Below, one piece after another: positions 28,606-38,218 of a stretch of 64,000 nt of DNA. The notes under the pieces are model-generated. The model was not told the origin of the DNA. It saw only the letters and a program-made list of their open reading frames with translations, and made no database searches. Source of the DNA: an uncultured Clostridium sp. (lineage in GTDB: Bacteria; Bacillota; Clostridia; Clostridiales; Clostridiaceae); the NCBI GenBank assembly GCA_903789665.1, contig CAIFEX010000001.1, positions 18,648 through 82,647 of the forward strand. The letters run 5' to 3'. The position numbers and the translations under genes are program-made. How positions within the stretch are numbered: the stretch's first letter is position 1; each line of letters begins with the position of its first letter.

Positions 28606-29394
28606 TTAAATTTTCAATATCTGTGCTATGTTTTCTCCCAATACTGCACTGGCGATGGATTTTGATTTAACTACTTTCAAGAGGGCTTCTTTGGATAATT
28701 CAAGGTCGCCGAAAGGTCTGTCTACTCCGAAAATACATTTTTTAGGTAATTCGTTGACAACAGTTCCTAAAACAAAGGTAGAACAGTAAGCAGATGTATC
28801 AAGAAATAAATTGGGAATTTCTTTTGCCATATCCATTGTTTCAAGCCAGTTGATTCCACCTAGATGTCCCAAAATAACGGGAATAGAAGGATATTTCCGT
28901 GCAAAGTTGGATATTTTTTTAATATCATGCAGTTCAAGTGGGAAGAAGCCATGTATCCAAATTGGAAGATTTCCAAATTCATGTGATAGTTTAAAAATAT
29001 TTTCCAAAAGAGGAATTTGTCCACTTCCTAGTGTGAACTCACCCATTCCCGCCAGATGATTTTTTTTAATATTATCTGAAATATATTGTCCTGTGGTGTT
29101 TAAATCCAATCCGGGAGGTACAGCACCAAAGCCGGTGTAACGTTCGGGATACAGATTAATGGCTTTTACCAGTTCTTGGACTGATTTTTTACGTATTTCA
29201 GTCATATTTCCCTTTTTACCGTTCAGAAGCTCATTGAGATAATTCATTGAGGCTTTTACTTCCTGTGCATTTTTATCCATTTCCGGGTGAAAAGATGTAG
29301 AAAACAGCACTGTTTTATCTACGCCTGCCTTGTCCATGATTTTTATATGTTCTTTCACAGGTAAGGTAAGATGAGAATGTCCATCGATAATCAT
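28606..29394 (-). CDS. Amidohydrolase-family metal-dependent hydrolase
   Basis: A 262-aa TIM-barrel protein starting MIIDGHSHL, with the HxH metal site at residues 6-8, then GEFTLGSG, IWIHGFF, ILGHLGG and FGVDRPFG, in the order expected for amidohydrolase-2 type enzymes. Substrates of this group range from decarboxylated aromatics to lactones, and I cannot choose. The ATG at 29394 has AAGGA nine bases upstream; a longer frame to 29466 crosses the divergent promoter region. It is divergent from an HxlR-type regulator and may be its target. Confidence 0.75.
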   Translation of the reverse strand: MIIDGHSHLTLPVKEHIKIMDKAGVDKTVLFSTSFHPEMDKNAQEVKASMNYLNELLNGKKGNMTEIRKKSVQELVKAINLYPERYTGFGAVPPGLDLNTTGQYISDNIKKNHLAGMGEFTLGSGQIPLLENIFKLSHEFGNLPIWIHGFFPLELHDIKKISNFARKYPSIPVILGHLGGINWLETMDMAKEIPNLFLDTSAYCSTFVLGTVVNELPKKCIFGVDRPFGDLELSKEALLKVVKSKSIASAVLGENIAQILKI

Positions 29395-29455
29395 AAATAT
29401 CATTCCTTTTTCAAAAATTTGATTATCTCTATTATAACTGGTATGAATATAAATA

Positions 29456-29484
29456 ATAGTATGCACTTTTTTGTGCTATACTAT
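29456..29484. promoter_or_regulatory. Candidate operator between amidohydrolase and HxlR genes
   Basis: ATAGTATGCAC, six T, then GTGCTATACTAT forms an inverted repeat with one extra base in the right arm. It lies in the 109-bp divergent intergenic region and ends just before the ribosome binding site of the HxlR gene, a natural place for autoregulation. Confidence 0.5.
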
Positions 29485-29503
29485 CATAAAGGAGAGTATT
29501 GAT

Positions 29504-29836
29504 ATGTCGGAAAAGCTTTGTTATGTGGGAAATAAAGAACCTTTTGAATACACTCTGTCGATTGTAAGTGGAAAATGGAAATTGAAAATAATCTATTTGC
29601 TGGCCTGTATGGGAACTATAAGATATGGTGTATTGAAAAGAAATATTGATGGAATTACTCATAAAATGTTGAGCTCTCAGTTAAAGGAACTTCAAAGAAA
29701 GGGAATTGTACTGAGAAGACAGTATATGCAGATTCCACCCAAAGTAGAGTATTTTCTCAGCAAAAAGGGAAAAAGTCTCATACCACTTGTAGAGGCTATG
29801 TGTCAATGGGGGAAAAATCACAGTACCCAACTGTAA
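29504..29836 (+). CDS. HxlR-family transcriptional regulator
   Basis: A 110-aa winged-helix regulator: CYVG near the N-terminus, then SIVSGKWKLKIIYLL, GTIRYGVLKRNI, ITHKMLSSQLKELQRKG and VEYFLSKKGKSLIPL, the complete HxlR pattern. Cysteine 5 is in the position that many HxlR members use for redox or electrophile sensing. The ATG at 29504 follows AAAGGAGAG by seven bases. It is divergent from the amidohydrolase and 40 bases ahead of an SDR oxidoreductase, the likely regulated genes. Confidence 0.88.
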   Translation: MSEKLCYVGNKEPFEYTLSIVSGKWKLKIIYLLACMGTIRYGVLKRNIDGITHKMLSSQLKELQRKGIVLRRQYMQIPPKVEYFLSKKGKSLIPLVEAMCQWGKNHSTQL

Positions 29837-29876
29837 CGGAGACTTTTAAAAATATGAAACATGAGGAGGGGGTAAA

Positions 29877-30650
29877 ATGGGTATTGCCATAATAACTGGT
29901 GCTTCAAGCGGGCTGGGTCGAGAATTCGTTTATCAAATTGCCTCTAAAGAAAAGGATATTGATGAAGTTTGGGCTGTTGCCAGGCGAAAAGAACGTCTTG
30001 AAGAGTTAGCCGATAAAATTAATGTTCCAGTTCAGGTTATACCGCTTGATCTCGTCAAGAGGGAAAATATAGATTATTTTATAGAATATTTGGCGAAACG
30101 TAAACCGCATGTAAATATACTGGTAAATGCAGCGGGGTTTGGGAAGATCGGAAGTTATAAAGACATAAGCCTTTTAGACAGCGATGATATGATAGATTTG
30201 AATTGCCGTGCTGCTATGGACATGACTGTGGCGGTATTGCCGTATATGAGAAAGAAAAGTCGAATTATTGAAATATGTTCAACAGCTGCCTTTCAGCCAT
30301 TTCAATATCTGAATATATATGCCGCTACAAAAGCATTTTTATATAGATACAGCAGGGCTCTTAGAATAGAATTACTGCCAAGAGGCATTCATGTAACAGC
30401 AGTTTGTCCTTACTGGATTAAAAATACTGAATTTATTTCAAAGGCAAAACAAAATGGAGACAGTAGAAAAATAAAAAATTTCATATTTGCAGGTAAAGCA
30501 AGAAGTGTAGCTGCTATGGCCCTTAATGACAGTAGAATGGGACTTCCGGTATCTACTCCGGGACCGGTGTGTTTTATTCATAGAATAGTTGCCAAATTTA
30601 TTCCCCATGAAATTATGATATGGGTGTGGGAATTGATAAGAAGATTATAG
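29877..30650 (+). CDS. Short-chain dehydrogenase/reductase
   Basis: A 257-aa classical SDR: cofactor loop TGASSGLG at residues 7-14, NAAGFGK at the central strand, and catalytic Ser with YAATK (Tyr and Lys spaced by three). An Arg pair (ARRKER) after the second strand suggests NADP(H) preference. The substrate is not evident. It follows the HxlR regulator in the same direction with GAGGAGGGGG before its ATG, so it is probably under that regulator, perhaps for detoxifying a carbonyl compound (inference). Confidence 0.85.
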   Translation: MGIAIITGASSGLGREFVYQIASKEKDIDEVWAVARRKERLEELADKINVPVQVIPLDLVKRENIDYFIEYLAKRKPHVNILVNAAGFGKIGSYKDISLLDSDDMIDLNCRAAMDMTVAVLPYMRKKSRIIEICSTAAFQPFQYLNIYAATKAFLYRYSRALRIELLPRGIHVTAVCPYWIKNTEFISKAKQNGDSRKIKNFIFAGKARSVAAMALNDSRMGLPVSTPGPVCFIHRIVAKFIPHEIMIWVWELIRRL

Positions 30651-30674
30651 AAAATGGGAAAATGAAGCCTGATT

Positions 30675-30735
30675 AAATATCAAATGACGGAGATTTTCGG
30701 ATAAAAACCGAAAGTCAACCGGATTTGATATTTTT
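30675..30735. terminator. Long hairpin between SDR and nitroreductase genes
   Basis: AAATATCAAAT (30675-30685) pairs with ATTTGATATTT (30723-30733), with a nested CGG/CCG-closed stem (TTTTCGG/CCGAAA) and a T-rich end. The flanking genes converge, so it can serve both. Confidence 0.7.
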
Positions 30736-30769
30736 ATGTTTGTACTTTGTTGAACTCATTTATAAAGTT

Positions 30770-31444
30770 TTATCTAACCCATTGTACCAAATCCTTTAAA
30801 TCCGGTCTAGTTTTAGGTCTGGGTTCTTTCTGTCTGTATCCGAAGGCTGCCATGCAGGAAACTCCAAATTTTTCTCTATCTAGCAATCCTTCTTTTTCCA
30901 GTATTTTTTCTACTTTTTCTCTGTTGAACCCTTCTATGGGACAAGAGTCTATTCCTATGAAAGCTGCTGCTGTCATCATGTTTCCAAGTGCTATATAAGT
31001 CTGCTTGCATCCCCAGTCAAACATGGCCCTGTCGCTTTCCAGCAATTTAAAATCATTTTTTTGAAAATTTTCATATCCCTTTTTCCTTTGATTTATTACA
31101 TTTTGTGGAAGCTTCTGGACATCTTCCATGATATGTGAAATATATTTTGAATTGTATATTAGATCCGGTGTTTTCCTTGACAGTATTACTATAAAATGAC
31201 TTGCGTCGGGAAGCTTGAGTTTTGCACCCCAGCTTACGGGCGATATTTTTTCCCTGATTTCATTGTTTTGAATTATCAGGAATTTCCACGGTATAAATCC
31301 GAAGGAACTTGGAGATAATTTTCCTACTTCAAGTATATAGTTGAAATCATCGTCGGAAATTTTTTTCGTACCGTCGAATTTTTTGCAGGCATGTCTGAAT
31401 TTATATGCCTTTAATACCTGATTTTTAACATTTTCTTTATCCAT
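30770..31444 (-). CDS. Nitroreductase-family FMN oxidoreductase
   Basis: A 224-aa protein with the FMN-binding start FRHACKKFDGTKKIS, the LSPSSFGFIPWKF segment that contacts flavin, a GNMMTAAAFIGIDSCPIEGF helix, and FGYRQKEPRPKTR at the end. This matches the NfsB-like nitroreductase/NAD(P)H-dependent oxidoreductase group. Physiological substrates are unknown. The ATG at 31444 is preferred; the GTG nine bases upstream overlaps the ribosome binding site. It is divergent from aroD. Confidence 0.88.
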   Translation of the reverse strand: MDKENVKNQVLKAYKFRHACKKFDGTKKISDDDFNYILEVGKLSPSSFGFIPWKFLIIQNNEIREKISPVSWGAKLKLPDASHFIVILSRKTPDLIYNSKYISHIMEDVQKLPQNVINQRKKGYENFQKNDFKLLESDRAMFDWGCKQTYIALGNMMTAAAFIGIDSCPIEGFNREKVEKILEKEGLLDREKFGVSCMAAFGYRQKEPRPKTRPDLKDLVQWVR

Positions 31445-31580
31445 AATTATCACCGCTTTGTATAAATTTATTAATGATTAACCAATCATCTTATATTTAT
31501 TATACTTTATTTTAACAAAATATTAAAAATAAACTTTATAATATAATTATTATAAAATTGTAAATGATAGAGGGAGAAAA

Positions 31581-32345
31581 ATGAAGAATATAGTACAAGT
31601 GAGAGACATAGAATTGGGAGATGGAATCCCCAAAATTGCAGTACCTTTTATGGGTTCCAGCGATAAAGATATTATTGAGGAAATATTGTATTTAAAGACA
31701 ATCAATATGGATTTGGCAGAATGGAGAATTGACTATTATGAAGATGTGTATGATATTCAAAAAATGAAAAGAGTCCTTGCAGAGGCCAGGAAAGTTTTGG
31801 GCAATATTCCTTTGATTTTTACTTTTAGAACTGAGAGGGAAGGCGGAAAAAAGAAAATCACAATAAAATATTACGAAGAACTTATAAAAACTGCTGCAGC
31901 TACTGGAAATATTGATATTGCCGACGTTGAATTGTCTATCGGAGATACTGGACTGGTTAGGAAAATTGTGAATGACTTACATCAATATGGGGTCAAGGTT
32001 ATTATATCCAGTCATGATTTTAAAAGGACACCTACAAAGAATGAGCTAGTATATAAAATGTGTAAAATGCAGCAGTTGGGTGCTGATTTACCCAAGGTTG
32101 CAGTAATGCCACACAGTGCAAAAGATGTACTTGCTTTATTGTCTTCTACTGATGAAATGGCATGTTACCACAATGAGACTCCGGTTATTGCCATATCCAT
32201 GGGACCATTGGGAGTTATCACCCGTATATCGGGTGAGATTTTTGGATCGGCAGTTACCTTTGGTTCAGCTAAAGCTGCCTCTGCACCTGGGCAGTTGGAA
32301 TCAAATATGTTATATAAAATACTTCGCTGTATTACTTATAAATAG
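31581..32345 (+). CDS. aroD: 3-dehydroquinate dehydratase, type I
   Basis: Third step of the shikimate pathway. The 254-aa protein has the class I pattern: PKIAVPFMG at the start, AEWRIDYYED, FTFRTEREGG, IISSHDFKRTP with the catalytic His, KVAVMPHSAKD with the Schiff-base Lys, and SMGPLGVITRISGEIFGS. The length is typical. It stands alone; no other aro genes are near, which is unusual only in that the pathway is often clustered. GGGAG precedes the ATG. Confidence 0.94.
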   Translation: MKNIVQVRDIELGDGIPKIAVPFMGSSDKDIIEEILYLKTINMDLAEWRIDYYEDVYDIQKMKRVLAEARKVLGNIPLIFTFRTEREGGKKKITIKYYEELIKTAAATGNIDIADVELSIGDTGLVRKIVNDLHQYGVKVIISSHDFKRTPTKNELVYKMCKMQQLGADLPKVAVMPHSAKDVLALLSSTDEMACYHNETPVIAISMGPLGVITRISGEIFGSAVTFGSAKAASAPGQLESNMLYKILRCITYK

Positions 32346-32397
32346 CTGGTTTTATGGAAATATTATATTTAGAATAGGTGATGGAAAGGAAAGTTAT

Positions 32398-32625
32398 ATG
32401 ATGTGTAATTTTAAGATAATTATGAACAGCGGTACCGAATATATTGTAAATGAAAATCCACAGCAGATTATATCGAGCCCTGATATTATAGAAAATAGGT
32501 TTTTAAAAGTTCAAGATTGCAGGAATAATAATGGGGTAGTTGTGAATATAGATAATATATCTTCAATTGAACCCTGCAGGTATAAAAAATATGTGGTCAC
32601 CTTAGAAGGACCAAGTGATTCTTAG
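32398..32625 (+). CDS. Small protein of unknown function, 75 aa
   Basis: An ATG (two adjacent, 32398 and 32401) follows AAAGGAAAG at good spacing, 52 bases after aroD in the same direction. The protein has no signal peptide or membrane segment, two cysteines, and a beta-rich look (FKIIMNSGTEYIV; YVVTLEGPSD). I recognise no domain. A longer reading frame reaching into aroD is a phase shadow. A strong hairpin follows the stop. Confidence 0.5.
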   Translation: MMCNFKIIMNSGTEYIVNENPQQIISSPDIIENRFLKVQDCRNNNGVVVNIDNISSIEPCRYKKYVVTLEGPSDS

Positions 32626-32643
32626 ATTTCTCCGAAATATGTA

Positions 32644-32695
32644 TTTAATAGAGAAGCATACAAAAGCAATTTGACTAATATGCCTCTCTATTAAA
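32644..32695. terminator. Hairpin between small gene and Cys-rich gene
   Basis: TTTAATAGAGA (32644-32654) is the perfect complement of TCTCTATTAAA (32685-32695), and GCATA/TATGC inside extends the stem. Neighbouring genes converge. Confidence 0.65.
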
Positions 32696-32717
32696 ATAAA
32701 GAATTTACTGGATGCAA

Positions 32718-33524
32718 TTAATTGGTATGTCCATTGTTTTCTGTAGAATTTGGTCTGCAATCATCTTCACAATCCGGATCACAATCGGGGAATAGCGGAG
32801 TTAAATTTTGATCTGGATAAAATTTTGGTACTGGTTCTCTATTGAATTTATCACATACATTTTCCTCGGGTTCAGGTTCACAAGGTTCTTTGGGAACAGG
32901 ACAATAGTCATAAGCTGGCATGAGCAATTGGACTATAAGTTCGCATTTTACAATTATATAATATCCCAAAGTAATATCCAGAACTTTACATTTATTTTCG
33001 TCTTCATGTAATACGGCTTGAAGTGCATCGGCCACCATTTCAAGTTTTATAATGTTTTCGTCATTATTTTTTGAGTTTTTGGAAGTTAAAGTATCTGTCA
33101 CCTTGGATAATGAATTGGGGCAGTAAAATTTGCCAATTACATCCTGCCTGTTGATTTCAAATAATTCACACCTGTTTACTGCATTACAGTCTATATAATC
33201 TGCATAAAATGAAATAGTGTAATTGATAATTAATTTTTTATAGCCGCTTTCACAGGATAGAGGTATTTTTTCTATTGATGTCAATGTAATTTTAAAATCT
33301 CTACAGCCAATGTATATTTTTGGATTATCCAATGGGTTGCTTCTCAATTCATAATCTGTTGTATCTGTATCAGGACCTTCACAATAGGAAATACACCTTT
33401 TGATCAAACATTGATCGAATACTTTAGGTACTTCCACACAAACTAGTTCGGAAGGATCTGGTAAATGCCCTTGTTTGTTTACAAGACCTGGACGGGGCAC
33501 AAATTTATTAAAATTTATGGACAT
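32718..33524 (-). CDS. Cysteine-rich protein, possible spore-surface protein
   Basis: A 268-aa protein with about 17 cysteines, no signal peptide and no membrane segment. The centre is beta-rich (KIYIGCRDFKITLTSI; KKLIINYTISFYADY; ITLGYYIIVKCELIVQLL) and the last ~60 residues are Pro, Cys and acid-rich with CEPEPEENVC and DPDCEDDC. I recognise no named family. A cytosolic protein so rich in Cys, next to a collagen-like exosporium gene and behind a sigma-K-like promoter, suggests a spore coat or exosporium component cross-linked by disulfides (inference). GGAGG precedes the ATG. Confidence 0.55.
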   Translation of the reverse strand: MSINFNKFVPRPGLVNKQGHLPDPSELVCVEVPKVFDQCLIKRCISYCEGPDTDTTDYELRSNPLDNPKIYIGCRDFKITLTSIEKIPLSCESGYKKLIINYTISFYADYIDCNAVNRCELFEINRQDVIGKFYCPNSLSKVTDTLTSKNSKNNDENIIKLEMVADALQAVLHEDENKCKVLDITLGYYIIVKCELIVQLLMPAYDYCPVPKEPCEPEPEENVCDKFNREPVPKFYPDQNLTPLFPDCDPDCEDDCRPNSTENNGHTN

Positions 33525-33668
33525 AGATTTTCCTCCTTTAAAAATTATAATTTAACTGTCCGCGGTATACCGTAGGCATTTGTTTGTCTAATTTTTTACC
33601 ATTGGTTTTTTATGTTTTTCTTATAAATAGCTCATTGGACGGTGTGGGACAATATTTAATACTTCATT

Positions 33669-33716
33669 ATATATTATGTTTGAATACCATAGTTGTGATA
33701 TACAAACATAATATAT
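33669..33716. promoter_or_regulatory. 14-bp inverted repeat with sigma-K-like -10 in each arm
   Basis: ATATATTATGTTTG (33669-33682) and CAAACATAATATAT (33703-33716) form a perfect inverted repeat in the divergent region. Each arm contains CATAATATA, a match to the sigma-K -10 pattern CATAnnnTA. For the minus-strand gene an AC lies 16 bases upstream (33696-33695), the sigma-K -35 spacing. On the plus strand the nearest AC is 19 bases away, so that side fits less well. Confidence 0.45.
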
Positions 33717-33798
33717 TTAGCAAAATTTTATAAAATGTAAATTGTATAAGTTATAAATTATATTAATAAAAATATAATTTAAAGGGGTGAAAGATATT

Positions 33799-35265
33799 AT
33801 GGCAAATGTATATCCGTGGATATTTAATATCGATAATGATTTATGGAAAATTTATTTGAATGATACCGGTACATTGGTGTATAAGTTAATGGAAGATCAG
33901 GGGAAATGGACAAAAGAGAAATCTATTGATATGGAAGTGGTTGAATTTGCTGTTTGTATTGAAGATGATAGAATTCACATCATATATGTCAATAAAAAGT
34001 ATGAAATGAGATATTGTACTATGAAAAATGGCAAATGGTTTGGTAAATTACTTTATTATATAGATAGCAGTCAATTTAAAATTGAAGAATTAAAAGCAGT
34101 GATTCTAAAGGGCAAATTGAATTTCTTTTATCTACTTAAAGTATCTGACGGCAGTAAACGCGGAATTTTAAAACATTACATATGGGACGGAAAGGAAATA
34201 AGGTTTTACACTATTCAAAATATAGTTCTGTCAGATAAAATAAAGAAATACTATGAGGTTGAAGTAAAAGATTATGATTGCATTTATGTCTTTTTTCTCT
34301 CTGATAGCGGCGATGAAATATCACTGTCTTATTGTGAATATGAAAATGGTTTGTGGACTTCTGATAGAAGGCTTTATGGACTGCAGGGGGATAATGTACT
34401 GTTCAAAGCAGTGAGCAGTTCCAATATATTCAATATAATTAATAAAACTAAAGAAGGATCTGTGTATTTGCTTGAACATGTTTGTGTTGAAAGCGATATT
34501 TATATGAAAAAATATGAAATCTATAAAAGTAACATGGAACCTATTGAACCAATTATATTTTATAAAGATAATGATCTTTTTGCCTGCTGGCAGGAAAACA
34601 ACGATCTATTTTGCTCAAGTTATAGTTTTGGGAAATGGAGTCGTAAAGTTCTTTTTAGTAAGAAGCCGGAGAATACAGTTAGAGTATATAATTTTATTGA
34701 TATTGGGAAAAGCAGGTATCCATATAAGGTTTATGGAATAGAAGAAAATGGACTGCTTATTTTTTCACCTTCAGATCTGGCAGAAAACAATATAAATTTA
34801 TTAGAAAAACATTACAATAAGAAGTTAAATATTGATGAAGAAAATGAAAGTATTGAAGAGATAAAAGAAAAATTTAAGAATATTTGCCGTGAGAATATTG
34901 TTCTTAAAGAAAAAATTGATTCATTTAGCATGTATCTACAAAAGAAAAAATATGCTGCAGATGAATATAAAGATAAGTTTTCTAAAATTGTTCAGCAGAA
35001 AAGAAGACTAGAGGAAAATTTAAATTTTTTTATGGAAGTTAAAAAAAATATTGAAAAGCAGATGAACGAAGTTAAAGAACAATTTTCAAGCCAGCAAATT
35101 ATTACGGAAAATGTTCAGAATAGGTTAGAGGAAAAGGAAAAAAATAATAAACTGTTAAAAGAAAAAGTGGATTATTTACTTGAAGAAAATGAAAAGCTTA
35201 AAAATCAATTGGAAATTAGGAAAAGCCAATCGCTTATAACAAAATTGTTCAAAAAGAGAGAATAG
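33799..35265 (+). CDS. Protein with beta-repeat N-domain and C-terminal coiled coil
   Basis: A 488-aa protein of unknown function. Residues ~1-340 contain recurring strands ending in a Trp-containing turn (NGKWFGKL; ENGLWTSDRRLYG; FGKWSRKVLF), spaced like blades of a beta-propeller or a lectin-like repeat. Residues ~345-475 are a long, Lys/Glu-rich coiled coil, ending in a basic tail. There is no signal peptide. Its place between a Cys-rich protein and a collagen-like exosporium protein suggests a spore-associated structural role; the sequence alone does not prove it. The ATG at 33799 is nine bases after AAAGGGGTG. Confidence 0.55.
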   Translation: MANVYPWIFNIDNDLWKIYLNDTGTLVYKLMEDQGKWTKEKSIDMEVVEFAVCIEDDRIHIIYVNKKYEMRYCTMKNGKWFGKLLYYIDSSQFKIEELKAVILKGKLNFFYLLKVSDGSKRGILKHYIWDGKEIRFYTIQNIVLSDKIKKYYEVEVKDYDCIYVFFLSDSGDEISLSYCEYENGLWTSDRRLYGLQGDNVLFKAVSSSNIFNIINKTKEGSVYLLEHVCVESDIYMKKYEIYKSNMEPIEPIIFYKDNDLFACWQENNDLFCSSYSFGKWSRKVLFSKKPENTVRVYNFIDIGKSRYPYKVYGIEENGLLIFSPSDLAENNINLLEKHYNKKLNIDEENESIEEIKEKFKNICRENIVLKEKIDSFSMYLQKKKYAADEYKDKFSKIVQQKRRLEENLNFFMEVKKNIEKQMNEVKEQFSSQQIITENVQNRLEEKEKNNKLLKEKVDYLLEENEKLKNQLEIRKSQSLITKLFKKRE

Positions 35266-35311
35266 AAATTATATATTTATAATAATGACTATTGAAAAAT
35301 TTGAGAATTGA

Positions 35312-35340
35312 AGGGAAGCTTGAATGAAACAAACTTCCCT
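35312..35340. terminator. Hairpin between coiled-coil and collagen-like genes
   Basis: AGGGAAG (35312-35318) pairs with CTTCCCT (35334-35340). The two genes converge here. There is no T tract on either side, so the terminator role is only probable. Confidence 0.45.
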
Positions 35341-35379
35341 GAATATTAAAAGTGGATTTATAATTCTAAGAATGTTATT

Positions 35380-37557
<2,178 letters not shown>

Positions 37558-37619
37558 TCATTTTAGAGTATTATTCCGTTGTAATAAAAAAATTGTCAAT
37601 TTAAAGGTTTGGTTAATTA

Positions 37620-37648
37620 TAATATATGGAATTATATAGTCTTTGGTT
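37620..37648 (-). promoter_or_regulatory. Sigma-K-like promoter of the collagen-like gene
   Basis: On the minus strand AACC (37648-37645, with AC at 37647-37646) is followed after 17 bases by CATATATTA (37628-37620). This matches the known sigma-K pattern of AC, 16-17 bases, CATAnnnTA. The implied leader is about 65 bases. It would place the gene in late mother-cell expression. Confidence 0.55.
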
Positions 37649-38218
37649 ACAGGGACTTGCTTAAAAGCTTACAAATTTTAACCTGAAAATAAATACTATT
37701 TTATTTAATATAATAGTAAATATGCATTAATAATTGTTAAATATATACCAAAGTAATATACTTATATCTTGTAAAATATTACATTTAAATATAATTGATG
37801 CTAAGTAAATCTTATTTTTTCTACTGAATTTTCTATATAATCAAAATATTTAAATATTTTGGATGCATTTATTAAAAAATGTTAACAAATAATTTTATAA
37901 AAAAACCTTTTCATATCAATTGATATTATGTTAGTATATATGTAGGAAGTGATAAAAAGTTTTTAGTGCTTGTCTTATTGATAAATTTTTATATATCTAT
38001 TTTAGAATTGAGCAAAGATAAATTTTAATAATTAATTTCTAAATATTAATTAAATTCATTTAAATTATATGTTTATTTTTTAACATTAAGTTATATCTAT
38101 AGTTGTATTTAAATACAATTATTTTATGAATATGATGTTGGGCATTAGGTAATTTAAGTTAACTTAAAAATGACTGCTGTTATAAGGCAGTTGTTTTAAG
38201 AAGGAGGGAATTATTAAT
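37649..38218 (+). promoter_or_regulatory. Long AT-rich region upstream of the Wood-Ljungdahl cluster
   Basis: About 570 bases with no credible gene. It holds three perfect palindromes: ATATCAATTGATAT (37913-37926), TTGTATTTAAATACAA (38103-38118) and TTTAAGTTAACTTAAA (38153-38168). A possible -10, TATGAT (38131-38136), has only a weak -35 (TTTAAA, 38108-38113) lying inside the second palindrome. A small hairpin ACTGC/GCAGT (38173-38191) follows. GAAGGAGGG serves cooS. No known riboswitch was recognised. Confidence 0.45.

Noticed and set aside
32116..32397. Extension of the 75-aa gene back into aroD
   Set aside because: The upstream part is aroD read in another phase; the ATG at 32398 has its own ribosome binding site.
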